From contig NZ_GG666296.1 of the NCBI RefSeq assembly GCF_000159095.1, positions 60,319 to 124,318 of the forward strand: a stretch of DNA of 64,000 nt, in the 5' to 3' direction. Within the stretch, counting starts at the first letter, position 1, and the number at the start of each line of letters is the position of its first letter. This DNA comes from Anaerococcus tetradius ATCC 35098 (lineage in GTDB: Bacteria > Bacillota > Clostridia > Tissierellales > Peptoniphilaceae). Under the pieces are notes generated by a model that was not told where the DNA came from, ran no database searches, and was given only the letters and a program-made list of their open reading frames with translations. Positions 55,083 to 64,000 of the stretch are shown here, one piece after another. A program made the position numbers and the translations under genes.

Positions 55083-56147
55083 ATGAATAAAGATGACTAT
55101 ATAAGCGCATCTATTTCAACAAGAATGTATGAAAAAAACCTCCTTACTAGGACAGATTTTGAAAGACTCAATGATTATGATTCTGTAAGAGAAGTCCTAA
55201 ATCAGCTAAATGATACAATTTATAGAGAATCAATCAATAATCTAGACAGGGCAGAAGAATACGAAAGAATCCTAAAAAATGAATTAAAAAGGGTCTACGA
55301 TCTTATAAGAGATATTGCTCCAGATAAGGAGATTATCAATTATATGTTAGAAAAATATATCTTCCACAACTTGAAAGTTCTAGTAAAAGAACTTATTCAA
55401 GATAAGGACTATTCAAGCTTATACTTGGATATGGGAGATGTTGATCTAGCTTATATCAAGAAAAATCTAATCAAAGAAGATAGGAAGAATGATTTTTTTG
55501 ATAAGATTTCTAGCTTAAAACCATCAGAAGGTTTAGATATTTCCAAAAACACTGATGATTTATATCTAGACTATGCCCAAAAGGCGCTTTCAGCTTTCAA
55601 TGAGAGCAATAATCCACAAGATATCGATATTAGCCTTGATAAGTCCTACTATGAAAAACTCTTGTTGGACGCAAGGGCATTAGAACTTGATAGCCTAGTA
55701 GACTTCACAAGAGAGAGTATTGACTTGATTAATCTAAAGAGCCTACTTAGGGTTAAAAGCCAAAATGAAGGGATGGATACTCTAGAAAAGGCCCTAGTAG
55801 AAGGTGGATTCATAGAAGGGGAAAAGTTTAAAGAATACTTCTCCTATGACCTTAATAAGCTTATAGGAAGCCTTAATAATACTAAAATTGGAAACTATGT
55901 AAAAGAAGCATTAAAAGATGATAAGGCACTTGATGATAATATTCTTTCCCTAGAAAAGGCAATAGATGCTCATAGCACAGATTATACTAGGGATGCTAAG
56001 ATGATAACTTTTGGGCCAGAAGTCTTGATGAATTATGTAATTTCCAAGGAAACAGAGATTAAAAACTTGAGGATTCTCCTTGTATCTAAACTTAATAATC
56101 TTGATAAGGAATTTACTTTAGAAAAGTTGAGGAAGTCTTATGTATAA
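55083..56147 (+). CDS. ntpC: V-type ATP synthase subunit C
   Basis: Central-stalk adaptor that sits on the K ring (the d/C subunit). The 354-residue product is mostly helical, as in the family: [26 protein letters not shown] at the N terminus and [29 protein letters not shown] at the C terminus, the latter highly typical. It overlaps subunit F by 8 bases. Confidence 0.94.
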   Translation: MNKDDYISASISTRMYEKNLLTRTDFERLNDYDSVREVLNQLNDTIYRESINNLDRAEEYERILKNELKRVYDLIRDIAPDKEIINYMLEKYIFHNLKVLVKELIQDKDYSSLYLDMGDVDLAYIKKNLIKEDRKNDFFDKISSLKPSEGLDISKNTDDLYLDYAQKALSAFNESNNPQDIDISLDKSYYEKLLLDARALELDSLVDFTRESIDLINLKSLLRVKSQNEGMDTLEKALVEGGFIEGEKFKEYFSYDLNKLIGSLNNTKIGNYVKEALKDDKALDDNILSLEKAIDAHSTDYTRDAKMITFGPEVLMNYVISKETEIKNLRILLVSKLNNLDKEFTLEKLRKSYV

Positions 56148-56451
56148 AGTAGCGGTAATAGGAGATAAGGACTCAATCCTTGCTTTCAAGGCTTTGGGTG
56201 TTGAAGTATATACAGCGATAGATGGATCTGATGCTGAAAAAAATATAAAAGAATTGGCTAAGGAAAACTTCGGGGTAATTTTCATTACAGAAGATTTAGC
56301 CAAAGAGATTCCATCTACAATTGATAAATATAGACAAGAAATGACTCCAGCTATTATCCTAATCCCATCCAACAAGGGATCTATGGGGATTGGCCTTTCT
56401 GACATTAACAAGTCAGTCGAAAAGGCAGTTGGAGCAAACATTCTAGATTAA
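56140..56451 (+). CDS. ntpG: V-type ATP synthase subunit F
   Basis: A 103-residue Rossmann-like subunit of the central stalk: [73 protein letters not shown]. Matches the family over its full length. In E. hirae nomenclature this subunit is NtpG. Confidence 0.93.
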   Translation: MYKVAVIGDKDSILAFKALGVEVYTAIDGSDAEKNIKELAKENFGVIFITEDLAKEIPSTIDKYRQEMTPAIILIPSNKGSMGIGLSDINKSVEKAVGANILD

Positions 56452-56462
56452 AGGAGCTTAAT

Positions 56463-58220
56463 TTGAACAAAGGTAAAATTACAAAGGTATCTGGACCATT
56501 GATAGAGGCAGAGGGCCTATCCGATGCTAATATTTACGATGTGGTCGAGGTATCAAAAGATAAGCTCATCGGCGAAATAATTGAGATGAGAGGTGATGTT
56601 GCCAGTATCCAAGTTTACGAAGAAACAACAGGAATTGGCCCTGGTGATGAAGTAATTTCTACAGGACATCCCCTATCAGTAGAACTTGGACCAGGCATGC
56701 TTGAAAGAATGTATGATGGTATCCAAAGACCACTTGAAAAACTTCAAGATCTTGCGGGAGAATTTCTAAAAAGAGGTGTAACTAGCAAGGCTCTTGATCG
56801 TGACAAAAAATGGGACTTTAAAGCAACAGCTAAGGTTTCTGATAAGGTAAAAGCTGGAGATATCATAGGTGAGGTAGAAGAAACATCAGTTATAACTCAC
56901 AAGATAATGGTTCCTTATGGTATAGAAGGCGAAATCAAGGATATACTTTCAGGTGAATTTACAGTCGATGATACAATAGCTATAGTAGAAACAAAAGATG
57001 GCGACAGAGAAGTAACAATGATGCAAAAATGGCCAGTAAGAAAGCCTCGTCCTGTTACAAGAAAACTTGATCCTAATGAGCCACTTATTACAGGTCAAAG
57101 AGTAATAGACACCTTCTTCCCAGTTGCAAAGGGTGGTACTGCTGCAATTCCTGGACCATTTGGTTCTGGAAAAACTGTAGTTCAACACCAAATAGCTAAG
57201 TTTGCTGACGCTGACATAGTAATCTACGTTGGTTGTGGTGAGCGTGGAAATGAGATGACAGATGTACTTAACGAATTTCCTGAACTTATAGATCCAAAAA
57301 CTGGCGAATCAATAATGAAACGTACAGTTCTTATTGCAAACACATCAAATATGCCAGTAGCTGCCCGTGAGGCTTCTATCTATACTGGAGTAACTCTTGC
57401 AGAATACTTTAGAGATATGGGCTACAATGTAGCTATGATGGCGGATTCTACATCAAGATGGGCAGAAGCCCTTCGTGAGATGAGTGGTCGTCTTGAAGAG
57501 ATGCCAGGAGATGAAGGATTCCCAGCATATCTTGCAAGTAGAATTGCAGACTTCTACGAAAGAGCTGGTAAGGTTGAAGTACTTGGATCTAGGGATGATA
57601 TAGGTTCACTTTCTGTAATTGGAGCTGTAAGCCCTCCAGGAGGAGACTTATCAGAACCTGTTACCCAAGCGACACTTCGTATAGTTAAGGTCTTCTGGGG
57701 ACTAGATTACGACCTATCCTACCAAAGACACTTCCCAGCTATAAACTGGCTATCCTCATATTCTCTCTACCAAGAGAAGATGGATAAGTATATAGACGGA
57801 GAAGTTGATGAGGACTTTTCGAAAAATAGAAAGAGATCAATGAGTCTTTTGCAACAAGAATCAGGTCTTCAAGAAGTAGTAAGGCTTGTAGGTCGTGACG
57901 CCCTATCTGATGATGACAAGTTAAAACTTGATGTTACTAAGTCAATCAGAGAGGACTACCTCCAACAAAATGCCTTCCACGATGTAGACACCTACTGCTC
58001 ACTTAACAAGCAAGATAGGATGCTCGATACTATTTTATACAACTACGATAAGTCTTTAGAAGCCCTAGCAGCTGGAGTAGATCTTGATAAAATTGAGAAA
58101 CTTCCAGTTCGTGAAAGAATTACAAGACTAAAACTAATTTCCGAAGATGACCTAGGAAGCATCAAAGAAATTAAAGATGAAATTGATAAGCAAATAGATG
58201 AGCTTATAAGGGAGGCATAA
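56463..58220 (+). CDS. ntpA: V-type ATP synthase catalytic subunit A
   Basis: Catalytic subunit, 585 residues. Walker A is [13 protein letters not shown] (about residues 232-240), with the non-homologous insertion before it, the Walker B region and arginine-finger partner segments ([43 protein letters not shown]). It begins [17 protein letters not shown]. The first codon is TTG or ATG-like at 56463 behind AAGGAG. It abuts subunit B with a one-base overlap. Confidence 0.97.
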   Translation: MNKGKITKVSGPLIEAEGLSDANIYDVVEVSKDKLIGEIIEMRGDVASIQVYEETTGIGPGDEVISTGHPLSVELGPGMLERMYDGIQRPLEKLQDLAGEFLKRGVTSKALDRDKKWDFKATAKVSDKVKAGDIIGEVEETSVITHKIMVPYGIEGEIKDILSGEFTVDDTIAIVETKDGDREVTMMQKWPVRKPRPVTRKLDPNEPLITGQRVIDTFFPVAKGGTAAIPGPFGSGKTVVQHQIAKFADADIVIYVGCGERGNEMTDVLNEFPELIDPKTGESIMKRTVLIANTSNMPVAAREASIYTGVTLAEYFRDMGYNVAMMADSTSRWAEALREMSGRLEEMPGDEGFPAYLASRIADFYERAGKVEVLGSRDDIGSLSVIGAVSPPGGDLSEPVTQATLRIVKVFWGLDYDLSYQRHFPAINWLSSYSLYQEKMDKYIDGEVDEDFSKNRKRSMSLLQQESGLQEVVRLVGRDALSDDDKLKLDVTKSIREDYLQQNAFHDVDTYCSLNKQDRMLDTILYNYDKSLEALAAGVDLDKIEKLPVRERITRLKLISEDDLGSIKEIKDEIDKQIDELIREA

Positions 58221-59587
58221 TGTTAAAAGAATATAAAACAGTTTCTGAAGTAGTTGGCCCTCTTATGCTCGTTGAAGGAGTAGAGGGTGTAAGCTTTGAT
58301 GAGCTTGTAGATATCGAAATGCAAACAGGCGAGCGTCGTCGTGGCCGTGTAATAGAAATAGAAAAAGATCGTGCCATGGTTCAACTTTTCGAAGGCTCTA
58401 CTGGTATTAACCTTAAATCTACTTCTGTAAGATTTTTAGGTAGACCTCTTGAGCTTGGCGTATCGGAAGATATGATAGGCCGTGCTTTCAATGGTCTAGG
58501 AGAGCCAATAGATGATGGCCCTGCAATAATACCTGAAGAAAAAAGAGATGTAAATGGTACAGCTATCAACCCTGTATCAAGAGATTACCCATCAGAGTTT
58601 ATTCAAACAGGAATTTCCACCATAGATGGTCTTAATACCCTAGTTCGTGGACAAAAGCTTCCAATATTTTCTGGAAACGGACTTCCACACAACCAAGTAG
58701 CAGCACAAATTGCAAGACAAGCTAGAGTTTTATCAGATGATGAAGGCTTTGCGGTAGTCTTTGCTGCCATCGGTATTACCTTCGAAGAAGCACAATTCTT
58801 CATGAATGACTTTAGAAAAACTGGAGCCTTGGATAGGTCAGTTCTTTTCATGAACCTTGCTGATGACCCAGCTATAGAGCGTCTATCAACACCAAAGATG
58901 GCCCTTACAGCTGCAGAATACCTTGCCTTCGAAAAGGATATGCAAGTATTAGTAATCATGACAGATATGACTAACTACGCAGAAGCCCTTCGTGAAGTAT
59001 CTGCTGCCCGTAAGGAAGTGCCAGGTCGTCGTGGTTATCCAGGTTATCTTTATACAGACCTTTCAACAATTTACGAAAGAGCTGGAAAACTTCGTGGCAA
59101 ACCAGGAACAATTACACAAATTCCAATCCTATCCATGCCAGAAGATGATATAACTCACCCAATCCCAGACCTAACAGGATATATTACAGAAGGCCAAATC
59201 ATCCTTAATAGAGAGCTTTATAACCAAGGAGTTGAGCCACCTGTATCAATCCTTCCATCCCTATCAAGACTTAAAGATAAGGGTATAGGTAAGGGAAAAA
59301 CTAGGGAAGATCACGCAGATACAATGAATCAAATCTATGCAGCCTACGCATCAGGTGTTGATGCAAGAGAGCTTCAAAAGATTTTGGGTGATTCTGCCCT
59401 ATCAGAAGCTGACCTTGCCTTTGCAAAGTTTGCCAAAGAGTTTGAAGAAAGATACATCAACCAAGGTTACTACACCAACAGAACTATCGAAGATACCCTA
59501 AATTTGGGTTGGGAACTTCTAAAGATTATACCAAAATCAGAGCTTAAGAGAATAGATGATAAGCTAATTGAAAAATATTTAGATTAG
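58220..59587 (+). CDS. ntpB: V-type ATP synthase regulatory subunit B
   Basis: Non-catalytic nucleotide-site subunit, 455 residues. It begins [23 protein letters not shown] and lacks a Walker A lysine ([10 protein letters not shown] at that place), which separates it from subunit A. The segments [72 protein letters not shown] are diagnostic. It ends 9 bases before subunit D. Confidence 0.97.
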   Translation: MLKEYKTVSEVVGPLMLVEGVEGVSFDELVDIEMQTGERRRGRVIEIEKDRAMVQLFEGSTGINLKSTSVRFLGRPLELGVSEDMIGRAFNGLGEPIDDGPAIIPEEKRDVNGTAINPVSRDYPSEFIQTGISTIDGLNTLVRGQKLPIFSGNGLPHNQVAAQIARQARVLSDDEGFAVVFAAIGITFEEAQFFMNDFRKTGALDRSVLFMNLADDPAIERLSTPKMALTAAEYLAFEKDMQVLVIMTDMTNYAEALREVSAARKEVPGRRGYPGYLYTDLSTIYERAGKLRGKPGTITQIPILSMPEDDITHPIPDLTGYITEGQIILNRELYNQGVEPPVSILPSLSRLKDKGIGKGKTREDHADTMNQIYAAYASGVDARELQKILGDSALSEADLAFAKFAKEFEERYINQGYYTNRTIEDTLNLGWELLKIIPKSELKRIDDKLIEKYLD

Positions 59588-59596
59588 GAGCGTGCT

Positions 59597-60235
59597 ATGG
59601 CAAGATTAAAAGTAACGCCAACGAGGATGAATCTAAATGCATTAAAAGACAGGCTTGCAACTAGCAAACGTGGCTACAAGCTACTAAAAGACAAGCAAGA
59701 TGAATTAATGAGACAGTTCTTAGAGCTTATTAGAAAAAACAAAAAATTAAGAGAAGAAGTGGAAAAAGAATTAGAGGATTCTTTTTCTGACTTCCTCATA
59801 GCAAGTGCCTTTATGAGCCCAGAATTTATGGAGGAGGCAGTAAGCTTTCCTACCCAAAAACTTGGCGTTGATATAAGTATCAAAAATGTCATGAGCGTAA
59901 GAATTCCTAAGATGGAATTTAAGCTAGAAGAAAACGAAAATGCCAGTATGTTTCCTTATGGTTATGCAGAAACATCTGCAGGCCTTGATAAGGCTATAAA
60001 GGGTCTAAAAGAAGTAATGGAAAGACTCCTAGAGCTTGCTGAGCTAGAAAAAACTACCCAGCTTATGGCAGATGAGATAGAAAGCACAAGAAGAAGAGTT
60101 AATGCCCTAGAATATAGGACTATTCCAGACCTAGAAGAAACAATTAAATATATAAGGGCAAAACTAGAAGAAAACGAAAGGGCTACAATATCTAGACTTA
60201 TGAAGGTTAAAGATATAATAGCTGAAGAAAAATAA
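59597..60235 (+). CDS. ntpD: V-type ATP synthase subunit D
   Basis: Central rotor shaft, 212 residues, two long helices: LKVTPTRMNLNALKDRLATSKRGYKLLKDKQDELMRQF at the N terminus and RRRVNALEYRTIPDLEETIKYIRAKLEENERA at the C terminus, both family hallmarks. It is the last gene of the ATPase operon; a terminator follows at once. Confidence 0.96.
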   Translation: MARLKVTPTRMNLNALKDRLATSKRGYKLLKDKQDELMRQFLELIRKNKKLREEVEKELEDSFSDFLIASAFMSPEFMEEAVSFPTQKLGVDISIKNVMSVRIPKMEFKLEENENASMFPYGYAETSAGLDKAIKGLKEVMERLLELAELEKTTQLMADEIESTRRRVNALEYRTIPDLEETIKYIRAKLEENERATISRLMKVKDIIAEEK

Positions 60236-60258
60236 GAAGGCCGCTAGGTCTTCTTTTT
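60235..60258 (+). terminator. Terminator of the V-ATPase operon
   Basis: AGAAG-CC / GG-CTTCT stem with a GCTA loop followed by five T, starting at the last base of the subunit D stop codon. Confidence 0.7.
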
Positions 60259-60417
60259 CTATAAAGAAGATAGGCCTAAAGACTTTAAAAAGCAAAAACC
60301 TATCTGCATCAATAAGCTTTACTAGAAAAATAGAGTAAGCTTTGGATTAAGCTCTTATTTAATGGCCAAGGGAAAGTTTCTTCTCACTTAAAAAGGGTGG
60401 CTTTTTTCTCAATGTTT

Positions 60418-60445
60418 TTGACAATACAAGCTTTATGTATATAGT
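60418..60445 (+). promoter_or_regulatory. Promoter of the CNNM/CorC gene
   Basis: TTGACA (60418-60423) and TATAGT (60440-60445), 16 bases apart, about 40 bases before the start codon. Confidence 0.6.
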
Positions 60446-60481
60446 CAATATTAGATACATAAAGAATGGAGATAAGATATA

Positions 60482-61816
60482 ATGGAAACTGGACCCTACC
60501 ATAGCTTAATTACAACATTTACTATAATTTTATTTTTCTTAATAAATGGATTTTTTACTGCAATTCATACAGGGCTAATTACCCTAAATACATCAAAACT
60601 CGAAGAAGATAGCGAAAATGGAGATGATAAATCCCAAGCTATCCTAAAGATTTTATCAGACCAAGATAGGCTAAACCAATCATTCGATATTGTAAATATA
60701 ATTTTTTCTCTCTTAACAATAGCTTATTTTGCTAAAAGATTAAGGGAAGTAAGCTCAGATGGCTATTTATTAGCGGGAAATTTGCCTATTAGATGGGTAA
60801 CTATAATATCCATTGTAGTTTATACTATATTGAAGGTCATCTTTGTGGACAAAATCCCCCAAAGGATTGGTGTAAGATTTCCCATGGAGATTACTAGTAA
60901 GACGGTAGCTCTTATTAGGCTTACTATATTTTTGACAAGGCCCATGGTCGGACTTACCACATCGGTTACCAATCTTTTTATGAAGATTTTTGGTATAGAG
61001 GCACAAAACATCCAAAAACAAGTTACAGGTGAGCAAATAAAATCAATTGTCCAAATTGGAGAAGACCAGGGAATCCTTAGGCCTATGGAATCAAAGATGA
61101 TTCATTCGATTATGACCTTTGATGACCTTCTAGCAGAGGAGATAATGACTGCAAGAACTGACGTCTTTATGATTGATATAAATGATAAGGATAAGGAATT
61201 TCTAGAAGAGTTTACCAAGATTAAACACGCAAGGATACCTGTCTATGAAGATGAACTGGACAATATCCTAGGTATTGTCTATACCAAAGATTACCTCCTA
61301 GAAGCTACAAAAACAGGACTAAGGGGAGTAGACATCAAGAAAATTCTTAGACCTGCCTACTTTGCACCAGACAAGATAGAAACTGATAAACTTTTCTCTG
61401 ATATGCAAAAAAAACACATCCATATGGCTGTGCTTATAGATGAATATGGAGGATTTTCTGGAGTAGTAACTATGGAAGACCTAATAGAAGAAATCGTGGG
61501 AGATATTGACGATAGCTTCGATAACGACATACCAGTAATAAAGGAAAATGGCAGGGACGTATTTGTCGTTAAGGGCTCCATATCTATTAAGGACTTAAAT
61601 GAAAAGACAAATATAGCCATAGATGAAGAAAATGAAAACTACGACTCCCTCGGTGGATTTATCATAGATAGGCTTGGCTATATACCAGATGAAAATTCTA
61701 ATGTAACCATAGAATACAATGGATACGAAATAAAAATACTCTACATTGAAGACAATAGAATAAAGGCTGTTAGACTCAGAAAACTTAAAAATAAAGAAAA
61801 AGAAAAGGACCAGTAG
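60482..61816 (+). CDS. CNNM/CorC (hemolysin) family transporter-like protein
   Basis: A 444-residue membrane protein. An N-terminal DUF21 domain has about four hydrophobic helices (residues about 10-170). Next come two CBS motifs (IMTARTDVFMIDIND, ARIPVYEDELDNILGIVYTKDYL; HIHMAVLIDEYGGFSGVVTMEDLIEEIVGDI) and a C-terminal CorC_HlyC domain (DVFVVKGSISIKDLNEKTNIAI to DNRIKAVRLRKL). Family members take part in Mg2+ or Co2+ efflux and homeostasis; the name hemolysin is historical. It has its own promoter and terminator. Confidence 0.92.
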   Translation: METGPYHSLITTFTIILFFLINGFFTAIHTGLITLNTSKLEEDSENGDDKSQAILKILSDQDRLNQSFDIVNIIFSLLTIAYFAKRLREVSSDGYLLAGNLPIRWVTIISIVVYTILKVIFVDKIPQRIGVRFPMEITSKTVALIRLTIFLTRPMVGLTTSVTNLFMKIFGIEAQNIQKQVTGEQIKSIVQIGEDQGILRPMESKMIHSIMTFDDLLAEEIMTARTDVFMIDINDKDKEFLEEFTKIKHARIPVYEDELDNILGIVYTKDYLLEATKTGLRGVDIKKILRPAYFAPDKIETDKLFSDMQKKHIHMAVLIDEYGGFSGVVTMEDLIEEIVGDIDDSFDNDIPVIKENGRDVFVVKGSISIKDLNEKTNIAIDEENENYDSLGGFIIDRLGYIPDENSNVTIEYNGYEIKILYIEDNRIKAVRLRKLKNKEKEKDQ

Positions 61817-61827
61817 ACATTGGCCAG

Positions 61828-61864
61828 AACCCCAAAATCCAGAATACAGATTTTGGGGTTTTTT
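61828..61864 (+). terminator. Terminator of the CNNM/CorC gene
   Basis: A perfect 12-bp stem AACCCCAAAATC / GATTTTGGGGTT followed by T. Confidence 0.92.
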
Positions 61865-61942
61865 AAACTTTCCAGAGGACTTTTTAATGAAGCTTGTGGC
61901 TATCTAAATTTCTAAAGAGCCCTTTTTCTTCTAAATTCCAAT

Positions 61943-61967
61943 TAAAAAGCCCCGACTATAGTCGGGG
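61943..61967 (-). terminator. Terminator of the PTS IIB gene
   Basis: The palindrome CCCCGACTATAGTCGGGG (61950-61967) followed on the minus strand by CTTTTT, 9 bases past the PTS gene stop. Confidence 0.85.
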
Positions 61968-61975
61968 AAAAGGTC

Positions 61976-62449
61976 CTAGAATAGGATATTTTCGTCAGCT
62001 GCTTGATCAGAATGAATTGTCCTAATATCTAGGCTTACATTTTTATCCTTTAATTTTTTGAAAAATTCTCTATCTTCCTTGCTTACATAGACATTTTCGT
62101 TGATTTCGTCTTTGCCAGGAAGTTGTCTCATATTTCCGACATTTACACTTGTAATATCAAGACCAGCTTCTACTAACTTATAAGCATCTTCTGGGCTTTC
62201 AACAAGAATGAGTACCTTGTTATCTTCAAATTTGCTTTCGATTTCTGCTATGGTTCTATCGATAGACCAAAAAATAGCTTCAGCAAAAAGTGGTGTTGCA
62301 ATATTCATGAGTTTTTGGGCTTGTCTATCATCTACTGTCTTGTCATTAGCTACAAGTATAAGATCAGCTCCCTCAGATTTAACCCATTCTCTACCAACTT
62401 GGCCATGAAGTAGCCTATCATCAATTCTAGTAAAAACAATCTCTGCCAT
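61976..62449 (-). CDS. PTS system mannose/fructose/sorbose-family IIB component (orphan)
   Basis: A 157-residue IIB domain of the mannose family. The phosphorylated histidine is His15 in TRIDDRLLHGQVGREW; later segments VLILVESPEDAYKLVEAG and SVNVGNMRQLPGKDEINENVYVSKEDREFF fit the fold. No IIA, IIC or IID gene is next to it, and it is flanked by its own terminator and a gap. It may serve a transporter encoded elsewhere or act in regulation. Confidence 0.9.
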   Translation of the reverse strand: MAEIVFTRIDDRLLHGQVGREWVKSEGADLILVANDKTVDDRQAQKLMNIATPLFAEAIFWSIDRTIAEIESKFEDNKVLILVESPEDAYKLVEAGLDITSVNVGNMRQLPGKDEINENVYVSKEDREFFKKLKDKNVSLDIRTIHSDQAADENILF

Positions 62450-62538
62450 AAAATCTCCTTATGAATAATATTTTTTATTGTTTCTCTATTTTATAGACTT
62501 ATTATAATTTTAAAAAAATATTTGTCAAATGTTTAAAT

Positions 62539-63462
62539 TTAGATATTCCAAATGTCTTTTGGGTAAAGTTTTTCCTCAAACATTTCTTTGAAAGCTTCCT
62601 TGGCTGGGGCTAGGTCTTCCTTGTAGGTTATACCAATCCATCTTTCATCAGTAGGAAGTATTGTAACACAAGCCTCATCTTCATTAATAAGCTCAGCTAT
62701 CATATTTGGGAGTACATACTCGGCATTTGCTAAATCGTCCTTGTTCTTTTCTAGATATCCTATGAAATGTTTTTCACAAAGGCTTATAAATTTTGGGTAA
62801 GAAGCCCATAAATTCATAGAAACTAGAGCATCTAGCCTAAGTAAATCAGGACTAAGATTTTCCTTGCTTGAAAGAGAACCATCATCTTCTAGTTTTATTC
62901 CGTGAGTTTCGATTATAGTTGTAAGCTTGTTATCCTCATCTCCAACCGAAACTCCTCTAGTTACAGCTCCATTATCCGAGAGGGTATTTCTTAGCTTGTA
63001 GCCAGCCATAGCTATTTGAAGTTTGCCATCTTCTATTTCTTTGTGATTAACTAAAAACTCGTGAAGATCTTCGAAAACTTCCTTACCATAATAGTCGTCT
63101 GCATTAATTATCAAGAAAGGTTCATTTACCAGCCCCTTACAGGTAAGGACAGCATCAACTGTGCCCCAAGGCTTATTTCTTTCCTTTGGACTAATAAAGC
63201 CAGCTGGCAAAGTCATATCCTGGTAGGCATATTCGACATCTATTATTTTTTCAATCCTAGAACCAATTATTTCCTTAAAATCCTTCTCGATTTCTTCTCT
63301 TATAATAAAAACAACTTTGCTAAAACCTGCCTTCATTGCATCAAAAATAGAATAATCTATGATTGTATATCCATTATCGTCCATCTTGGCAAGCTGCTTA
63401 ATGCCTGCCCCATATCTTGAGCCAATACCTGCTGCAAGAACTACAAGAGTTGTCTTCATCAT
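62539..63462 (-). CDS. Sugar-phosphate nucleotidyltransferase family protein
   Basis: A 307-residue NTP-transferase fold. The N-terminal [34 protein letters not shown] carries the nucleotide-binding loop (GxGxRYG) and the catalytic Lys. [17 protein letters not shown] holds the metal-binding aspartates. Substrate specificity is not evident; the sequence is not a typical GalU or GlmU. Its start overlaps the galE stop (ATGATG/TGA), so it probably acts with galE on UDP-sugars. Confidence 0.88.
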   Translation of the reverse strand: MMKTTLVVLAAGIGSRYGAGIKQLAKMDDNGYTIIDYSIFDAMKAGFSKVVFIIREEIEKDFKEIIGSRIEKIIDVEYAYQDMTLPAGFISPKERNKPWGTVDAVLTCKGLVNEPFLIINADDYYGKEVFEDLHEFLVNHKEIEDGKLQIAMAGYKLRNTLSDNGAVTRGVSVGDEDNKLTTIIETHGIKLEDDGSLSSKENLSPDLLRLDALVSMNLWASYPKFISLCEKHFIGYLEKNKDDLANAEYVLPNMIAELINEDEACVTILPTDERWIGITYKEDLAPAKEAFKEMFEEKLYPKDIWNI

Positions 63463-64000
63463 TGCTCCTTTTCCTCGTATCCGTTAGGATTTTGTGATTG
63501 CCATCTCCAAGAATCTTCGCACATTTCCTCTATACCATTACAAGCCTTCCAGCCTAAAAGCTTGTAGGCCTTACTAGCATCTGCATAACATTCGGCTATA
63601 TCGCCGGCCCTTCTTCCTACAATCTTGTAGGCAATTTTTCTAGACGAAGCCTTCTCAAAGGCCTTAACTACATCAAGAACAGAATATCCCCTTCCTGTAG
63701 CAAGGTTAATAATCTCAACTCCGGAAAGTTCATCAAGCTTATCTACTGCTAGGACATGGCCTTTGGCAAGGTCGACTACATGGATATAATCCCTAACTCC
63801 AGTACCATCGTGGGTATCATAATCATCTCCATAAATACTTAGACAAGCTAGCTTTCCTATAGCAACTTGGCTTATATAAGGAAGAAGGTTATTAGGAATC
63901 CCCTTTGGATCCTCACCGATTTTTCCAGACTTGTGAGCGCCTATTGGATTAAAATACCTTAAAAGAATAACCTTCCAAGAAGGATCTGATGTATATAAAT
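63459..64000 (-). CDS. galE: UDP-glucose 4-epimerase, C-terminal part (cut by window edge)
   Basis: An open minus-strand frame from the window edge to a TGA at 63459-63461. It encodes the C-terminal 180 or so residues: [72 protein letters not shown], and ending [18 protein letters not shown] and [13 protein letters not shown]-type motifs are diagnostic of GalE. The NAD-binding N-terminal half lies outside the window. It overlaps the nucleotidyltransferase start, so the two are co-translated. Confidence 0.95.
   Translation of the reverse strand, partial: LYTSDPSWKVILLRYFNPIGAHKSGKIGEDPKGIPNNLLPYISQVAIGKLACLSIYGDDYDTHDGTGVRDYIHVVDLAKGHVLAVDKLDELSGVEIINLATGRGYSVLDVVKAFEKASSRKIAYKIVGRRAGDIAECYADASKAYKLLGWKACNGIEEMCEDSWRWQSQNPNGYEEKEQ

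Overview
The window is a low-GC Firmicutes chromosome segment centred on the replication origin. Gene order around the origin (dnaN/dnaA on the left; rpmH-rnpA-yidD-yidC-khpB, mnmE-mnmG-rsmG-parA-parB on the right) is the classical Firmicutes arrangement. A V-type ATPase with sodium-binding residues, a parB-adjacent DUF4446 gene and the protein sequences together suggest an anaerobic Gram-positive coccus of the Peptoniphilaceae (Anaerococcus-like). That taxonomic placement is inference; no rRNA gene is present to test it.

Left arm (1-9821, all minus strand): dnaA, dnaN, an S4 protein, recF, gyrB, gyrA and then an rsbV/rsbW/sigma module whose genes overlap or abut each other and gyrA. The anti-sigma factor is short and lacks the ATP-binding boxes of its family. 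The origin is bipartite: DnaA-box clusters lie on both sides of dnaA. The dnaA-dnaN gap holds a DnaA box, a GC clamp, DnaA-trios and an AT-rich stretch in the order expected for the unwinding site.

Right arm, 10468-24108: ribosomal protein L34, RNase P protein, membrane insertion factors, a Na/Pi transporter, tRNA-modification genes, CinA, ParA/ParB and phosphate acetyltransferase. Four parS-like palindromes lie in and between these genes. ParA carries an acidic insertion made partly of a tandem 21-bp repeat. Next (24181-25592) is a decayed DUF1538/P-II pair, the first gene interrupted by a 195-bp inverted-repeat element with a GC-rich, probably structured core.

25601-31027: thioredoxin and its reductase, a MarR regulator translationally coupled to ftsH, and a Gate-domain membrane protein. 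31028-36745 (minus strand): one tight operon larE-larB-larC followed by a FecBCD-type ABC importer. It encodes nickel-pincer cofactor synthesis and, by context, nickel uptake; larC is split by a probable programmed -1 frameshift on a nine-A run. An attenuator-like leader precedes larE.

36917-50493: DUF3842, SppA and RDD proteins, class I ribonucleotide reductase (NrdR boxes before the alpha gene), an amino-acid symporter, a glycosyltransferase and a TroABCD-type Mn/Zn importer with its own DtxR-family regulator and a matching operator. 50539-64000: a lipoprotein of unknown function, a nine-gene V-type (probably Na+) ATPase operon, a CNNM/CorC protein, an orphan mannose-type PTS IIB, a sugar nucleotidyltransferase and the 3' part of galE, cut by the window edge. 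No tRNA, rRNA, CRISPR array or intact transposase was recognised.
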